Part shown: positions 1 through 5,595 of the stretch, piece by piece | Layout: each line of letters begins with the position of its first letter | Numbering within the stretch: the stretch's first letter is position 1 | NCBI GenBank assembly: GCA_017435185.1 | Contig: JAFSFN010000079.1 | Coordinates: 1 to 5,595 of the forward strand | Direction of reading: 5' to 3' | DNA length: 5,595 bases | DNA from: Clostridia bacterium | GTDB taxonomy: Bacteria; Bacillota; Clostridia; Christensenellales; CAG-138 | Made by a program: the position numbers and the translations under genes | The notes under the pieces: model-generated | What the model was told of the DNA's origin: nothing | Databases searched by the model: none | What the model saw: the letters and a program-made list of their open reading frames with translations, nothing else

Positions 1-2082
1 GATGCAAGATTTTATGAGCATAAAGGCATTGACATAATAAGAATATTCGGTGCACTGTGGGCGGATATAAAAGCAGGCGGCTATGTTCAGGGCGCATCTA
101 CGATAAGTCAGCAGCTTATAAAACTAAGTCATCTCTCGAGCGACAAGACTATAATGCGCAAGATTGAAGAAGCTGTGCTTGCATACCAGATGGAACAGAT
201 GTATACCAAGGATGAGATATTGGAAATGTATCTCAATTATGTATATTTCGGAGGCGGATTTTACGGTATAGAAGCTGCTGCACGCGGCTATTTCGGCGTG
301 GGAGCAGAAGAACTTACAGTCGAACAGGGTGCGACTTTGGCGGCAATTTTGAAGTCGCCGTCCCAGTATGCGCCCCATCTTGATGCTGAAGCATCCGAAA
401 GAAGACGCAATCTGGTGCTGTCGCTTATGAATGAATACGGCTATCTGAGCGAAGCTGAAATGAAAGAAGCACAGGGAAAACCGCTGGGCATACTTAAAAA
501 AGTCAATGCATCATTGCCTGAGCGAGGATATTATGTGGATGAAGTGATAGCTACTGCTTGTGAGATGCTGGATATTTCAAACGAGGAGCTTTTGTGCGGA
601 GGATATCGCATATACACCTGCATGGATAAGGAATTGCAGGACTATTGTGAAGATGTGTTTGAGGATGAATCGCTGTTCCCCGATGCTGAATGTGAGGGAG
701 CGCTGGTAATACAGAGCGCAAAAGGCGGCTATATCGAGGCAATGATAGGCGGAAGGTCAAGCGATAATGCGATGGCGTTCAATCGTGCTGTTGATATAAA
801 GCGACAGCCGGGTTCGGTTATAAAACCCATAATATGCTATGCGCCTGCGCTTGAAAGCGGCGGATACACAGCTGCAACTATGATACTTGATGAAAAATGT
901 GAATTTGGGGACTATGCGCCCGACAATTACGGTGATGAATATAACGGATATGTTACGCTTCGTGAAGCCGTTACAAGGTCGCTGAACATTCCTGCCGTAA
1001 AAGTGCTTGAAGATATCTCGGTTCCTGCAGGAAAGGCGTTTGCGAAAGAATGCGGCATAGAATTTGACGAAAAAGATACAAGTCTGACGCTTGCTCTCGG
1101 TGGCTTTACGTACGGTGTTTCACCTCTTGAGATAGCTAATGCATATTCGGTTTTTGCTTCCGGCGGAATATATGATGAAGCGGTCATGATTCTTGAAATA
1201 CAGGACAAAAACGGTGATACGCTTTATCGTCATACGGGAAACGGTAAAAGGGTCATGAGTGAGCAGAATTCATATATACTTACGAGTATGCTCCAAACCG
1301 CTATAGAGGAAGGTACGGGGCGCAGACTTGGCGAGCTTATGATACCGCTTGCGGGAAAGACGGGAACTGTTGATGAGAATAATTCCGAAGGCAACAGGGA
1401 TGCTTGGATGGCTGTGTATAACAGTGAGTATACCGCCGTTGTATGGCAGGGCTATGATACATCTGAAAACGGCAATGCACTGCCCAATGATGCTACAGGC
1501 GGAAAGTATCCTGCGCTGATACTTAAAAAAGTATTTGAAAAGCTCTATGAGGCTAAAGAGGCACCTGATTTCGTGCGCCCGAGCGGAGTGAGTGAGATAA
1601 AGCTTGACGCAAGGTCGATGGAACATGAACACAAAGTCGTGCTTTCGTCCTCGCTTACACCCAAGGACAGCATCGTCACTGAATTGTTTGCAATCGGTAC
1701 TGAGCCGACGGAAGAAAGTACATACTGGGAAGTGCCTCGTGCCGCTGCCGATTTTAATGTGTGGCTTGATGAGAACGGATGCCCTGTTATCAGCTTCAAA
1801 ACCGTTCAGGATTTTGCGGTATACAGGCTTTATCGAACAAGTGGAAACACCGAAGTTTTTATGGGTGAATGGAACAGTGACGCAAAAAGTGTTAATTTTG
1901 TCGACAAGGGTACCAAAAATAATACTTCGTATACCTATTATGTGCTCTCATTACATGGTGAATTGCACATAAACGGCGAGCAGGTCAAAGGGGCGCAAAC
2001 CAAGAGTTTATCTGTGAAAACGCCTGATGCAGCCTATTACGGAACCGATGAAATAATCAAGGATACGGAGACGGGATTTTAA
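1..2082 (+). CDS. Class A penicillin-binding protein (bifunctional peptidoglycan glycosyltransferase/transpeptidase), 5'-truncated by the window
   Basis: This enzyme polymerises lipid II into glycan strands and cross-links their peptides on the outer face of the membrane. The reading frame is open from base 1, giving 693 residues in view. The cytoplasmic tail, membrane anchor and start of the GT51 domain are missing. Residues 1-11 (DARFYEHKGID) are GT51 motif 1, so its catalytic Glu should be the codon just before the window. Motif 2 is GASTISQQLIK (31-41). Motif 3 is RKIEE (53-57, second catalytic Glu probably 57), followed by YLNYVYFG (77-84). The transpeptidase domain has RQPGSVIKP with the SxxK serine at 272, SLN at 327-329 and KTGT at 453-456, so both activities appear intact. 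About residues 578-677 look like a fibronectin-III domain, as in PonA-type PBPs. The methionine at 154 lies inside GT51 and is not the start. No terminator follows the TAA. The family is certain; the exact paralogue is not. Confidence 0.96.
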   Translation, partial: DARFYEHKGIDIIRIFGALWADIKAGGYVQGASTISQQLIKLSHLSSDKTIMRKIEEAVLAYQMEQMYTKDEILEMYLNYVYFGGGFYGIEAAARGYFGVGAEELTVEQGATLAAILKSPSQYAPHLDAEASERRRNLVLSLMNEYGYLSEAEMKEAQGKPLGILKKVNASLPERGYYVDEVIATACEMLDISNEELLCGGYRIYTCMDKELQDYCEDVFEDESLFPDAECEGALVIQSAKGGYIEAMIGGRSSDNAMAFNRAVDIKRQPGSVIKPIICYAPALESGGYTAATMILDEKCEFGDYAPDNYGDEYNGYVTLREAVTRSLNIPAVKVLEDISVPAGKAFAKECGIEFDEKDTSLTLALGGFTYGVSPLEIANAYSVFASGGIYDEAVMILEIQDKNGDTLYRHTGNGKRVMSEQNSYILTSMLQTAIEEGTGRRLGELMIPLAGKTGTVDENNSEGNRDAWMAVYNSEYTAVVWQGYDTSENGNALPNDATGGKYPALILKKVFEKLYEAKEAPDFVRPSGVSEIKLDARSMEHEHKVVLSSSLTPKDSIVTELFAIGTEPTEESTYWEVPRAAADFNVWLDENGCPVISFKTVQDFAVYRLYRTSGNTEVFMGEWNSDAKSVNFVDKGTKNNTSYTYYVLSLHGELHINGEQVKGAQTKSLSVKTPDAAYYGTDEIIKDTETGF

Positions 2083-2118
2083 GCGCTTTTGATTATGTAT
2101 CAGGGAATTAAATAACAC

Positions 2119-2147
2119 TTGACGGTAAGCGACGCTTTCTGTACAAT
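2119..2147 (+). promoter_or_regulatory. Sigma-A-type promoter of the GntR-family gene
   Basis: The -35 box TTGACG (2119-2124) and -10 box TACAAT (2142-2147) are separated by 17 bp. Each differs from the vegetative consensus at one base. Transcription should start near 2154, giving a leader of about 67 nt before the ATG at 2222. The box sits 36 bp after the PBP stop codon, and no terminator separates the two genes, so some read-through from the PBP gene is possible. Confidence 0.8.
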
Positions 2148-2165
2148 ATCAATGATGACGATATT
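2145..2165. promoter_or_regulatory. Inverted repeat overlapping the gntR -10 box and start site (candidate operator)
   Basis: AATATC (2145-2150) and GATATT (2160-2165) form a 6-bp inverted repeat around a 9-nt centre. It overlaps the -10 box and the predicted start site, where a bound dimer would block RNA polymerase. Negative autoregulation is common among GntR regulators, so this is a plausible operator, but the arms are short and AT-rich and could occur by chance. The T-run at 2164-2169 follows the right arm, but the stem is too weak for me to call a terminator. Confidence 0.3.
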
Positions 2166-2221
2166 TTTTAGTTATATCACCAGGTTGTTCCTTAAGTGCA
2201 GACTATAGTTGGTAAAAAATC

Positions 2222-2899
2222 ATGAAAACCGAAATAAAGAACATTGCCGACGAATTGCAGTTGTCTTCAATGGCTGCAAGGGATTGGGTATTTCAGGTGA
2301 TCAGAACGGCTATAATGCGTGGCATATTGCCAGGCAATATGCCTCTTCGCCAAGATGAAATATCCGATGCTCTGAATGTCAGTCACATACCCGTTCGCGA
2401 AGCCTTTCGCCAGTTGGAGGCGCAGGGCCTTGTGAAAATCTATCCTAACAGAGGTGCTGTTGTTGCCGCACTCTCTGAGGATGAGATTTCAAATATAATG
2501 GATGTCCTGTTTCTTATGGAAAAAGGTGCTTTAATGGCAGCGATGGATAATATCAATGATGATGATGTAAATGATGCCGTTGTTGCTTATCAGAGCTTTT
2601 TTTCAGAACAGGAGAAAAGTAATTTTGACAGGCTGAATCTTAGGCTTCACATGACGCTGTATGCGTCTTCGGATAATGCGATATTGCTTTCTCTTATAGA
2701 CCAGCTTCACGCAAATGCCGACAGATATATGCAGTATGCCTATATGAGCAAAGAAAGTGCAGAGCTTTTGGCACAGGAACATAAGGCTATTGTAGATGCT
2801 TTCGTTAAGCGAGATAAAGAAACAGCGGTTTTGTTGCTTGAAAAGCACTTTGAACATGAAAAAGAGCTCATGCTCAACTCGCCTCTTGTAACGGGCTGA
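2222..2899 (+). CDS. GntR-family transcriptional regulator, FadR subfamily (FCD domain)
   Basis: This 225-residue cytoplasmic protein has the usual size of a FadR-type repressor or activator that binds DNA as a dimer and responds to a small acid or similar metabolite. Residues about 18-82 are the winged helix: RTAIMRGILPG, then NVSHIPVREAFRQLEAQGL (52-70) and the wing PNRGAVV (75-81), all close to family consensus. Residues about 86-218 are the helical FCD effector domain. Its likely metal ligands are Asn139, His143, His187 (QEHKAIVDAF) and His209. Asn replaces the Asp seen at the first position in many members, which is a common variant. ATG 2222 is the first start after the in-frame stop at 2213-2215, but no clear Shine-Dalgarno site precedes it. 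The gene has its own promoter and terminator. No metabolic gene is adjacent, so the ligand and regulon cannot be inferred. Confidence 0.93.
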   Translation: MKTEIKNIADELQLSSMAARDWVFQVIRTAIMRGILPGNMPLRQDEISDALNVSHIPVREAFRQLEAQGLVKIYPNRGAVVAALSEDEISNIMDVLFLMEKGALMAAMDNINDDDVNDAVVAYQSFFSEQEKSNFDRLNLRLHMTLYASSDNAILLSLIDQLHANADRYMQYAYMSKESAELLAQEHKAIVDAFVKRDKETAVLLLEKHFEHEKELMLNSPLVTG

Positions 2900-2920
2900 A
2901 ATGAATACCAATATTAACAG

Positions 2921-2951
2921 ATACTGCAAAGAAAACATTGCAGTATTTTTT
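2921..2951 (+). terminator. Intrinsic terminator of the GntR-family gene
   Basis: ATACTGCAA (2921-2929) pairs perfectly with TTGCAGTAT (2938-2946) around an 8-nt loop, and the right arm runs straight into a T-run (2946-2951). It begins 22 nt after the gntR stop codon. There is no T-run on the opposite strand, so it works in one direction only. It separates gntR from the downstream two-component operon. Confidence 0.9.
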
Positions 2952-2975
2952 GTTATCAAAAGCAAGATGATAACA

Positions 2976-2985
2976 TGGTATACAA
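2976..2985. promoter_or_regulatory. Candidate FadR-type GntR operator (TGGTATACAA)
   Basis: The site has a perfect GTATAC core flanked by T-G and A-A, matching the generic FadR-subfamily operator pattern t.GTa.tAC.a that is known for this family. It lies just after the gntR terminator and 50 bp upstream of the -35 box of the two-component operon. The regulator encoded next door would be the natural candidate to bind it. The site is short and the assignment is inference from motif and position. Confidence 0.35.
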
Positions 2986-3035
2986 ACTGAAATATGTCAT
3001 AAATAAGTACAATAGTGACAAGGCTTGCGCGTGTA

Positions 3036-3064
3036 TTGATAAAGAAAAAAGTCGAAGCTATAAT
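3036..3064 (+). promoter_or_regulatory. Sigma-A-type promoter of the two-component operon
   Basis: The -35 box TTGATA (3036-3041) and a perfect -10 box TATAAT (3059-3064) are separated by 17 bp. The expected start near A3071 leaves a leader of only about 20 nt, almost filled by the ribosome-binding site. A strong basal promoter suggests that the regulator-kinase pair is made constitutively, with any feedback added from upstream sites. Confidence 0.85.
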
Positions 3065-3074
3065 TAAAGCAGTT

Positions 3075-3081
3075 AAAGGAG
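3075..3081 (+). promoter_or_regulatory. Ribosome-binding site that selects GTG 3091
   Basis: AAAGGAG at 3075-3081 leaves 9 nt before GTG 3091, a workable spacing. The in-frame ATG at 3082 abuts the site with no spacer and is therefore unlikely to be used. The choice removes three residues (MIF) from the longest possible frame and gives a protein beginning M-P-Q-K. Confidence 0.8.
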
Positions 3082-3090
3082 ATGATATTC

Positions 3091-3783
3091 GTGCCTCAAA
3101 AACAAGCTATACTTATTTGTGACGATCAGGAGATAATACATGAAACATTGAAAGTTTATCTTGAAAATGAGGGCTTTGAATGTTATTGTGCAATGAATGG
3201 ACAGGAAGCGGTCGAGATGGCTGAAAACAAAAGGCCGGATCTCATAATACTTGACTTGATGATGCCGAAAAAATCGGGCATTGATGTTTGCCGTGAAGTT
3301 AGGGAGACTACGCACATTCCAATAATAATGCTTACGGCAAAAGGTGAGGAGATAGACCGTATTTTGGGCCTCGAACTCGGTGCTGACGATTATATCGTCA
3401 AACCGTTCTCGGCGAGAGAAGTGGTTGCGCGTGTCAAGGCGGTGCTTCGCCGATTTAATCAGGAGAGCAAAGAGCCACAGCGCATAATTCGATTTGATGA
3501 CCTTGAGATAAACATAAACAATTACGAGGTAAAGGTAAAAGGCGAAAAGATACCGCTCACACCAAAGGAAGTCGAGATATTCCAGCTTCTTGCTTCAAAA
3601 CCCGGCAGAGTGTTCAACAGGGAACAGATACTTTCGCAGGTGTGGGGCTATGATTATTTCGGCGATACTCGTGCTGTCGATACACAGATAAAGCGCATAC
3701 GCCAAAAATTGCCTCAGGAAGGCGTTAACTTTAAGATAACCACGGTCTACGGTGTCGGTTACAAATTCGAAGCGGAAAGGTAA
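3091..3783 (+). CDS. OmpR/PhoB-family response regulator (PhoP/WalR-like)
   Basis: This 230-residue cytoplasmic transcription factor is activated by phosphotransfer from the kinase encoded next to it. Residues about 5-121 form the receiver domain, with the acidic pair Asp11-Asp12, phospho-acceptor Asp55 in LIILDLMMP, switch Thr82 in MLTAK and Lys104 in YIVKPF; all active-site residues are present. Residues about 130-230 form the winged-helix DNA-binding domain, with LTPKEVEIFQLLA, the WGYDYFGDTRAVDTQIKRIR recognition region and the terminal YGVGYKF wing. This resembles PhoP and WalR, which bind direct-repeat sites as dimers. The start is GTG 3091, chosen by Shine-Dalgarno spacing. The gene is first in an operon and ends 3 nt before the kinase start. 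The regulated genes cannot be named from the sequence. Confidence 0.96.
   Translation: MPQKQAILICDDQEIIHETLKVYLENEGFECYCAMNGQEAVEMAENKRPDLIILDLMMPKKSGIDVCREVRETTHIPIIMLTAKGEEIDRILGLELGADDYIVKPFSAREVVARVKAVLRRFNQESKEPQRIIRFDDLEININNYEVKVKGEKIPLTPKEVEIFQLLASKPGRVFNREQILSQVWGYDYFGDTRAVDTQIKRIRQKLPQEGVNFKITTVYGVGYKFEAER
3774..3780 (+). promoter_or_regulatory. Ribosome-binding site of the histidine kinase gene
   Basis: GGAAAGG at 3774-3780 lies within the last codons of the response-regulator gene, 6 nt before GTG 3787. The regulator stop codon falls between it and the kinase start, an arrangement that favours translational coupling of the two genes. Confidence 0.7.
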
Positions 3784-3786
3784 AAC

Positions 3787-5538
3787 GTGAGAACGACATT
3801 TTTGTCGAAGGTTTTAATATTGATACTTACAACGGTACTTTTAAGTACCGTTCTTACTGTATTGTTTTTTAACTATACGGGAAGTGAAGTGTTTGCAAAG
3901 CAGAAAGCCGAAGAATTATCACCGAGAGCAAAGTTTATTGCCGAAATGACGGCGGAATATCTGCAGGGCCATGTGGGTGCACAAACTTTTGAAAGAGCAA
4001 TAGGCGGAATGGATTATCGCATATGGGACGCATCGGTATATGTGTTTGATTATCAGGAAAATCTGATAGCATATTCACAAAATTCAAATGTCTCCAAGGA
4101 TATTACCGTGCTCAAAAGATACATTAAAGATGTTCTGTCGGGAAAAACAGTTGCACTGCCCACATCGGAAAATGAGGTGGGTGTGCTTATGGGCGAACCA
4201 TCTTTTTCCTACGATGGGACTGCTATTGCCGCAGTTTTTCTCATAAAGCCGCTGGGCGAAGTTCGGACAGCGATAGGCGGTCTTGTGGCGGCATTGGCGA
4301 TAAGTATGCTCATGGTAGTTGCAATAATGATGATACCTGCATATTTCACATCAAAGAGGATGACAAGGCCTCTCAAACAGATATCGGGTGTTGCGCTGTC
4401 TATGGCAAAAGGTGATTTTACTGTCCGAGCTGAGGAGACGGGCAGTGTTGAACTTTCCAATCTTGCAAGGTCGTTCAATCTGCTTTCGGATGAATTGTCA
4501 AGAACGATAGGTTATCTTACTTATGAAAAGAACAAATTGCTTGCTGTTATAAATGGCCTCGGTGAGGGTATAATTGCTGCTGACCGAGACGGAAATATAA
4601 TACATTCAAACAAGGCGGCTGTGACGCTTCTTGGCGGAAGTGAGGAAAAAGCGCTTTCAAATATTCCTGCCTACAGCCATATAAGAGAGGCCGCAGACAA
4701 GGCGTTTACCGGTGATGAAAAACAGTATACGGGTGAAATAAAAGTTAGGGATAAGGTGCTCGTTTATACCATAACTCCGCTGTTTGATTCGGAAAACATA
4801 TCAAGGGAAACGGTCACGCTGATTCGTGATGTGACCGAGAGCGTGCGCCTTGAACAAACAAGAAAGGACTATGTTGCTAATGTTTCGCATGAGCTGAGGA
4901 CGCCTATAGCCTCCATACGCAGTCTTGCCGATGCGCTCAATGACGGCCTTATAAAGACGGATGAGGACAGGTCGAGATACTACGGCTACATTTTAAGAGA
5001 ATCAATAAGATTGTCGCATCTTATAAATGATCTGCTTGAGCTTTCAAGATTGCAGTCGGGCAGTGTGGCATTGAGTAAGAGCAACTTTGATATTGCTGAA
5101 CTTTTATATGATGTTGCCGACAGGTTTGCAAATTCCGCACAAGAGAAAGGCATGAGCATAGAACCTAAAGTCAGCGATGAAGTTATTGCATCACCGATGG
5201 TGTACTCTAATCCCGACAGAGTTGAGCAGATATTGATAATACTTCTTGATAATGCAGTTAAGCATGGAGAAAGCGGAAAGATACAGCTAAAGGCCGATAA
5301 TAAAGACAATGATGTTGTGCTGACTGTTTCAAATGACGGATATATAGATGAAAACGATATAGGTCATATTTTTGAACGCTTCTATAAGGTCGATAAGTCG
5401 CATTCGGGCAACGGCACCGGCTTGGGACTGTCAATAGCGAATGAAACAGTTCGGCTGTTGGGCGGAAAAATAAAAGCCGAATGTGAAAAGGGTCGTGTCG
5501 AAATGACGGTGACACTTTCAAAAAATGAGGAAGAGTAA
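3787..5538 (+). CDS. Membrane sensor histidine kinase (Cache-like-HAMP-PAS-HisKA-HATPase, PhoR/WalK-like)
   Basis: This 583-residue kinase should autophosphorylate on histidine and pass the phosphate to Asp55 of the adjacent regulator. The architecture reads as follows: membrane helix about 8-28; extracytoplasmic domain about 29-160, whose end (EPSFSYDGTAIAAVFLIKPL) resembles a single Cache fold; membrane helix about 161-187; HAMP about 188-240; PAS about 247-350 (GLGEGIIAADRDGNIIHSN); and HisKA with VSHELRTPIASIRS, phospho-His368 and the ExxT motif Glu369/Thr372. The ATPase domain has N box LLDNAVKHG (Asn489), F box FERFYK and G2 GTGLGLSIA (543-551). The G1 box reads VSNDGYI, with Asn at 516 and no second Gly, instead of DxGxG. 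A similar N-x-G form occurs in CusS-type kinases, so activity is still expected. Size and order match PhoR and WalK, and I cannot choose between them. The start is GTG with a good Shine-Dalgarno site. No terminator follows in the remaining 57 bases. Confidence 0.96.
   Translation: MRTTFLSKVLILILTTVLLSTVLTVLFFNYTGSEVFAKQKAEELSPRAKFIAEMTAEYLQGHVGAQTFERAIGGMDYRIWDASVYVFDYQENLIAYSQNSNVSKDITVLKRYIKDVLSGKTVALPTSENEVGVLMGEPSFSYDGTAIAAVFLIKPLGEVRTAIGGLVAALAISMLMVVAIMMIPAYFTSKRMTRPLKQISGVALSMAKGDFTVRAEETGSVELSNLARSFNLLSDELSRTIGYLTYEKNKLLAVINGLGEGIIAADRDGNIIHSNKAAVTLLGGSEEKALSNIPAYSHIREAADKAFTGDEKQYTGEIKVRDKVLVYTITPLFDSENISRETVTLIRDVTESVRLEQTRKDYVANVSHELRTPIASIRSLADALNDGLIKTDEDRSRYYGYILRESIRLSHLINDLLELSRLQSGSVALSKSNFDIAELLYDVADRFANSAQEKGMSIEPKVSDEVIASPMVYSNPDRVEQILIILLDNAVKHGESGKIQLKADNKDNDVVLTVSNDGYIDENDIGHIFERFYKVDKSHSGNGTGLGLSIANETVRLLGGKIKAECEKGRVEMTVTLSKNEEE
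3831..3852. repeat. Perfect 10-bp inverted repeat inside the kinase coding sequence
   Basis: AACGGTACTT (3831-3840) and AAGTACCGTT (3843-3852) are exact reverse complements separated by TT. As RNA this gives a 9-bp stem with a 4-nt loop, about 44 nt into the kinase message and within codons 15-22 of the first membrane helix. A run of six T follows at 3865-3870, 12 nt beyond the stem and therefore too far for a standard terminator. As DNA it could also be a dimer-binding site. The function is unknown. Confidence 0.6.
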
Positions 5539-5595
5539 AGTTGAAGAAAGTATAAACCTTGCGAAATTAGTGTGAAAAAGTTCAATTAATATTAA

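Noticed and set aside
154..156. ATG 154 as start of the PBP gene
   Set aside because: GT51 motifs 1 and 2 are encoded upstream in the same open frame from base 1, so the true start is outside the window.
2081..2088. AAGCGCTT palindrome after the PBP stop as a terminator
   Set aside because: It is an 8-bp palindrome without a loop or a sufficient T-run, so it cannot form a standard intrinsic terminator.
2204..2209. TATAGT as a -10 box giving a nearly leaderless gntR message
   Set aside because: No -35 box lies at proper spacing and there is no extended -10 TG, while the promoter at 2119-2147 is much stronger.
3008..3013. TACAAT as a second -10 box for the two-component operon
   Set aside because: No acceptable -35 hexamer lies 16-18 bp upstream, and a near-perfect promoter exists at 3036-3064.
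3082..3090. ATG 3082 as start of the response regulator
   Set aside because: It directly abuts the Shine-Dalgarno sequence (zero spacing). GTG 3091 has a 9-nt spacing and starts the protein in the usual place ahead of the receiver domain.
5525..5575. 16-codon frame overlapping the end of the kinase gene
   Set aside because: It lacks a Shine-Dalgarno site, is very short and overlaps coding sequence. Nothing supports expression.
124..5585. Open frames on the minus strand (for example 1270-1632, 2603-2965, 4986-5309) and the + frame at 1604-1972
   Set aside because: All lie opposite or within strongly supported genes, have no recognisable domains or ribosome-binding sites, and one runs through the gntR terminator. 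They are shadows.
5539..5595. A terminator or promoter after the kinase gene
   Set aside because: No stem followed by a T-run is present. The TTGAAG and TTGCGA hexamers lack a matching -10 box at proper spacing, so the operon may continue beyond the window.

Overview
The window holds four genes, all on the + strand, and looks like core chromosome of a Gram-positive Firmicute, most likely a Clostridia-class anaerobe. The reasons are a class A penicillin-binding protein with a fibronectin-III-like tail, a PhoPR/WalRK-type two-component pair with GTG starts and purine-rich Shine-Dalgarno sites, sigma-A-type promoters with 17-bp spacers, moderately AT-rich sequence and no sign of an outer membrane. 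The species cannot be named from this sequence.

Layout: (1) 1-2082 is the 3' part of a bifunctional peptidoglycan synthase (glycosyltransferase family 51 plus transpeptidase). Its 5' end lies outside the window. (2) 2083-2221 is an intergenic region with a strong promoter (TTGACG-17-TACAAT) whose -10 overlaps an inverted repeat. (3) 2222-2899 encodes a GntR-family regulator of the FadR/FCD type, closed by a clear intrinsic terminator at 2921-2951. (4) 2952-3090 is a regulatory gap with a GTATAC-centred site that fits FadR-type operators and a second strong promoter (TTGATA-17-TATAAT). (5) 3091-3783 encodes an OmpR/PhoB-type response regulator, followed after 3 nt by (6) 3787-5538, a membrane sensor histidine kinase. 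The last 57 bases (5539-5595) hold no terminator or gene I can support.

How the parts may work together: the kinase should sense an extracytoplasmic cue through its approximately 130-residue outer domain and phosphorylate Asp55 of its partner regulator. The two genes form one operon from the 3036-3064 promoter. The GntR regulator is a separate transcription unit, and its ligand and targets are not revealed by its neighbours. Its closest plausible target in the window is the two-component operon itself, through the 2976-2985 site, but this is inference. PhoPR/WalRK systems often control envelope or phosphate genes, so proximity to a cell-wall synthase is suggestive only.

I found no convincing new system, mobile element, CRISPR array or RNA gene. 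The most interesting residual signals are a perfect inverted repeat inside the first membrane-segment codons of the kinase gene, the candidate GntR operators, and the gntR leader, which lacks a Shine-Dalgarno site and contains a short reading frame.
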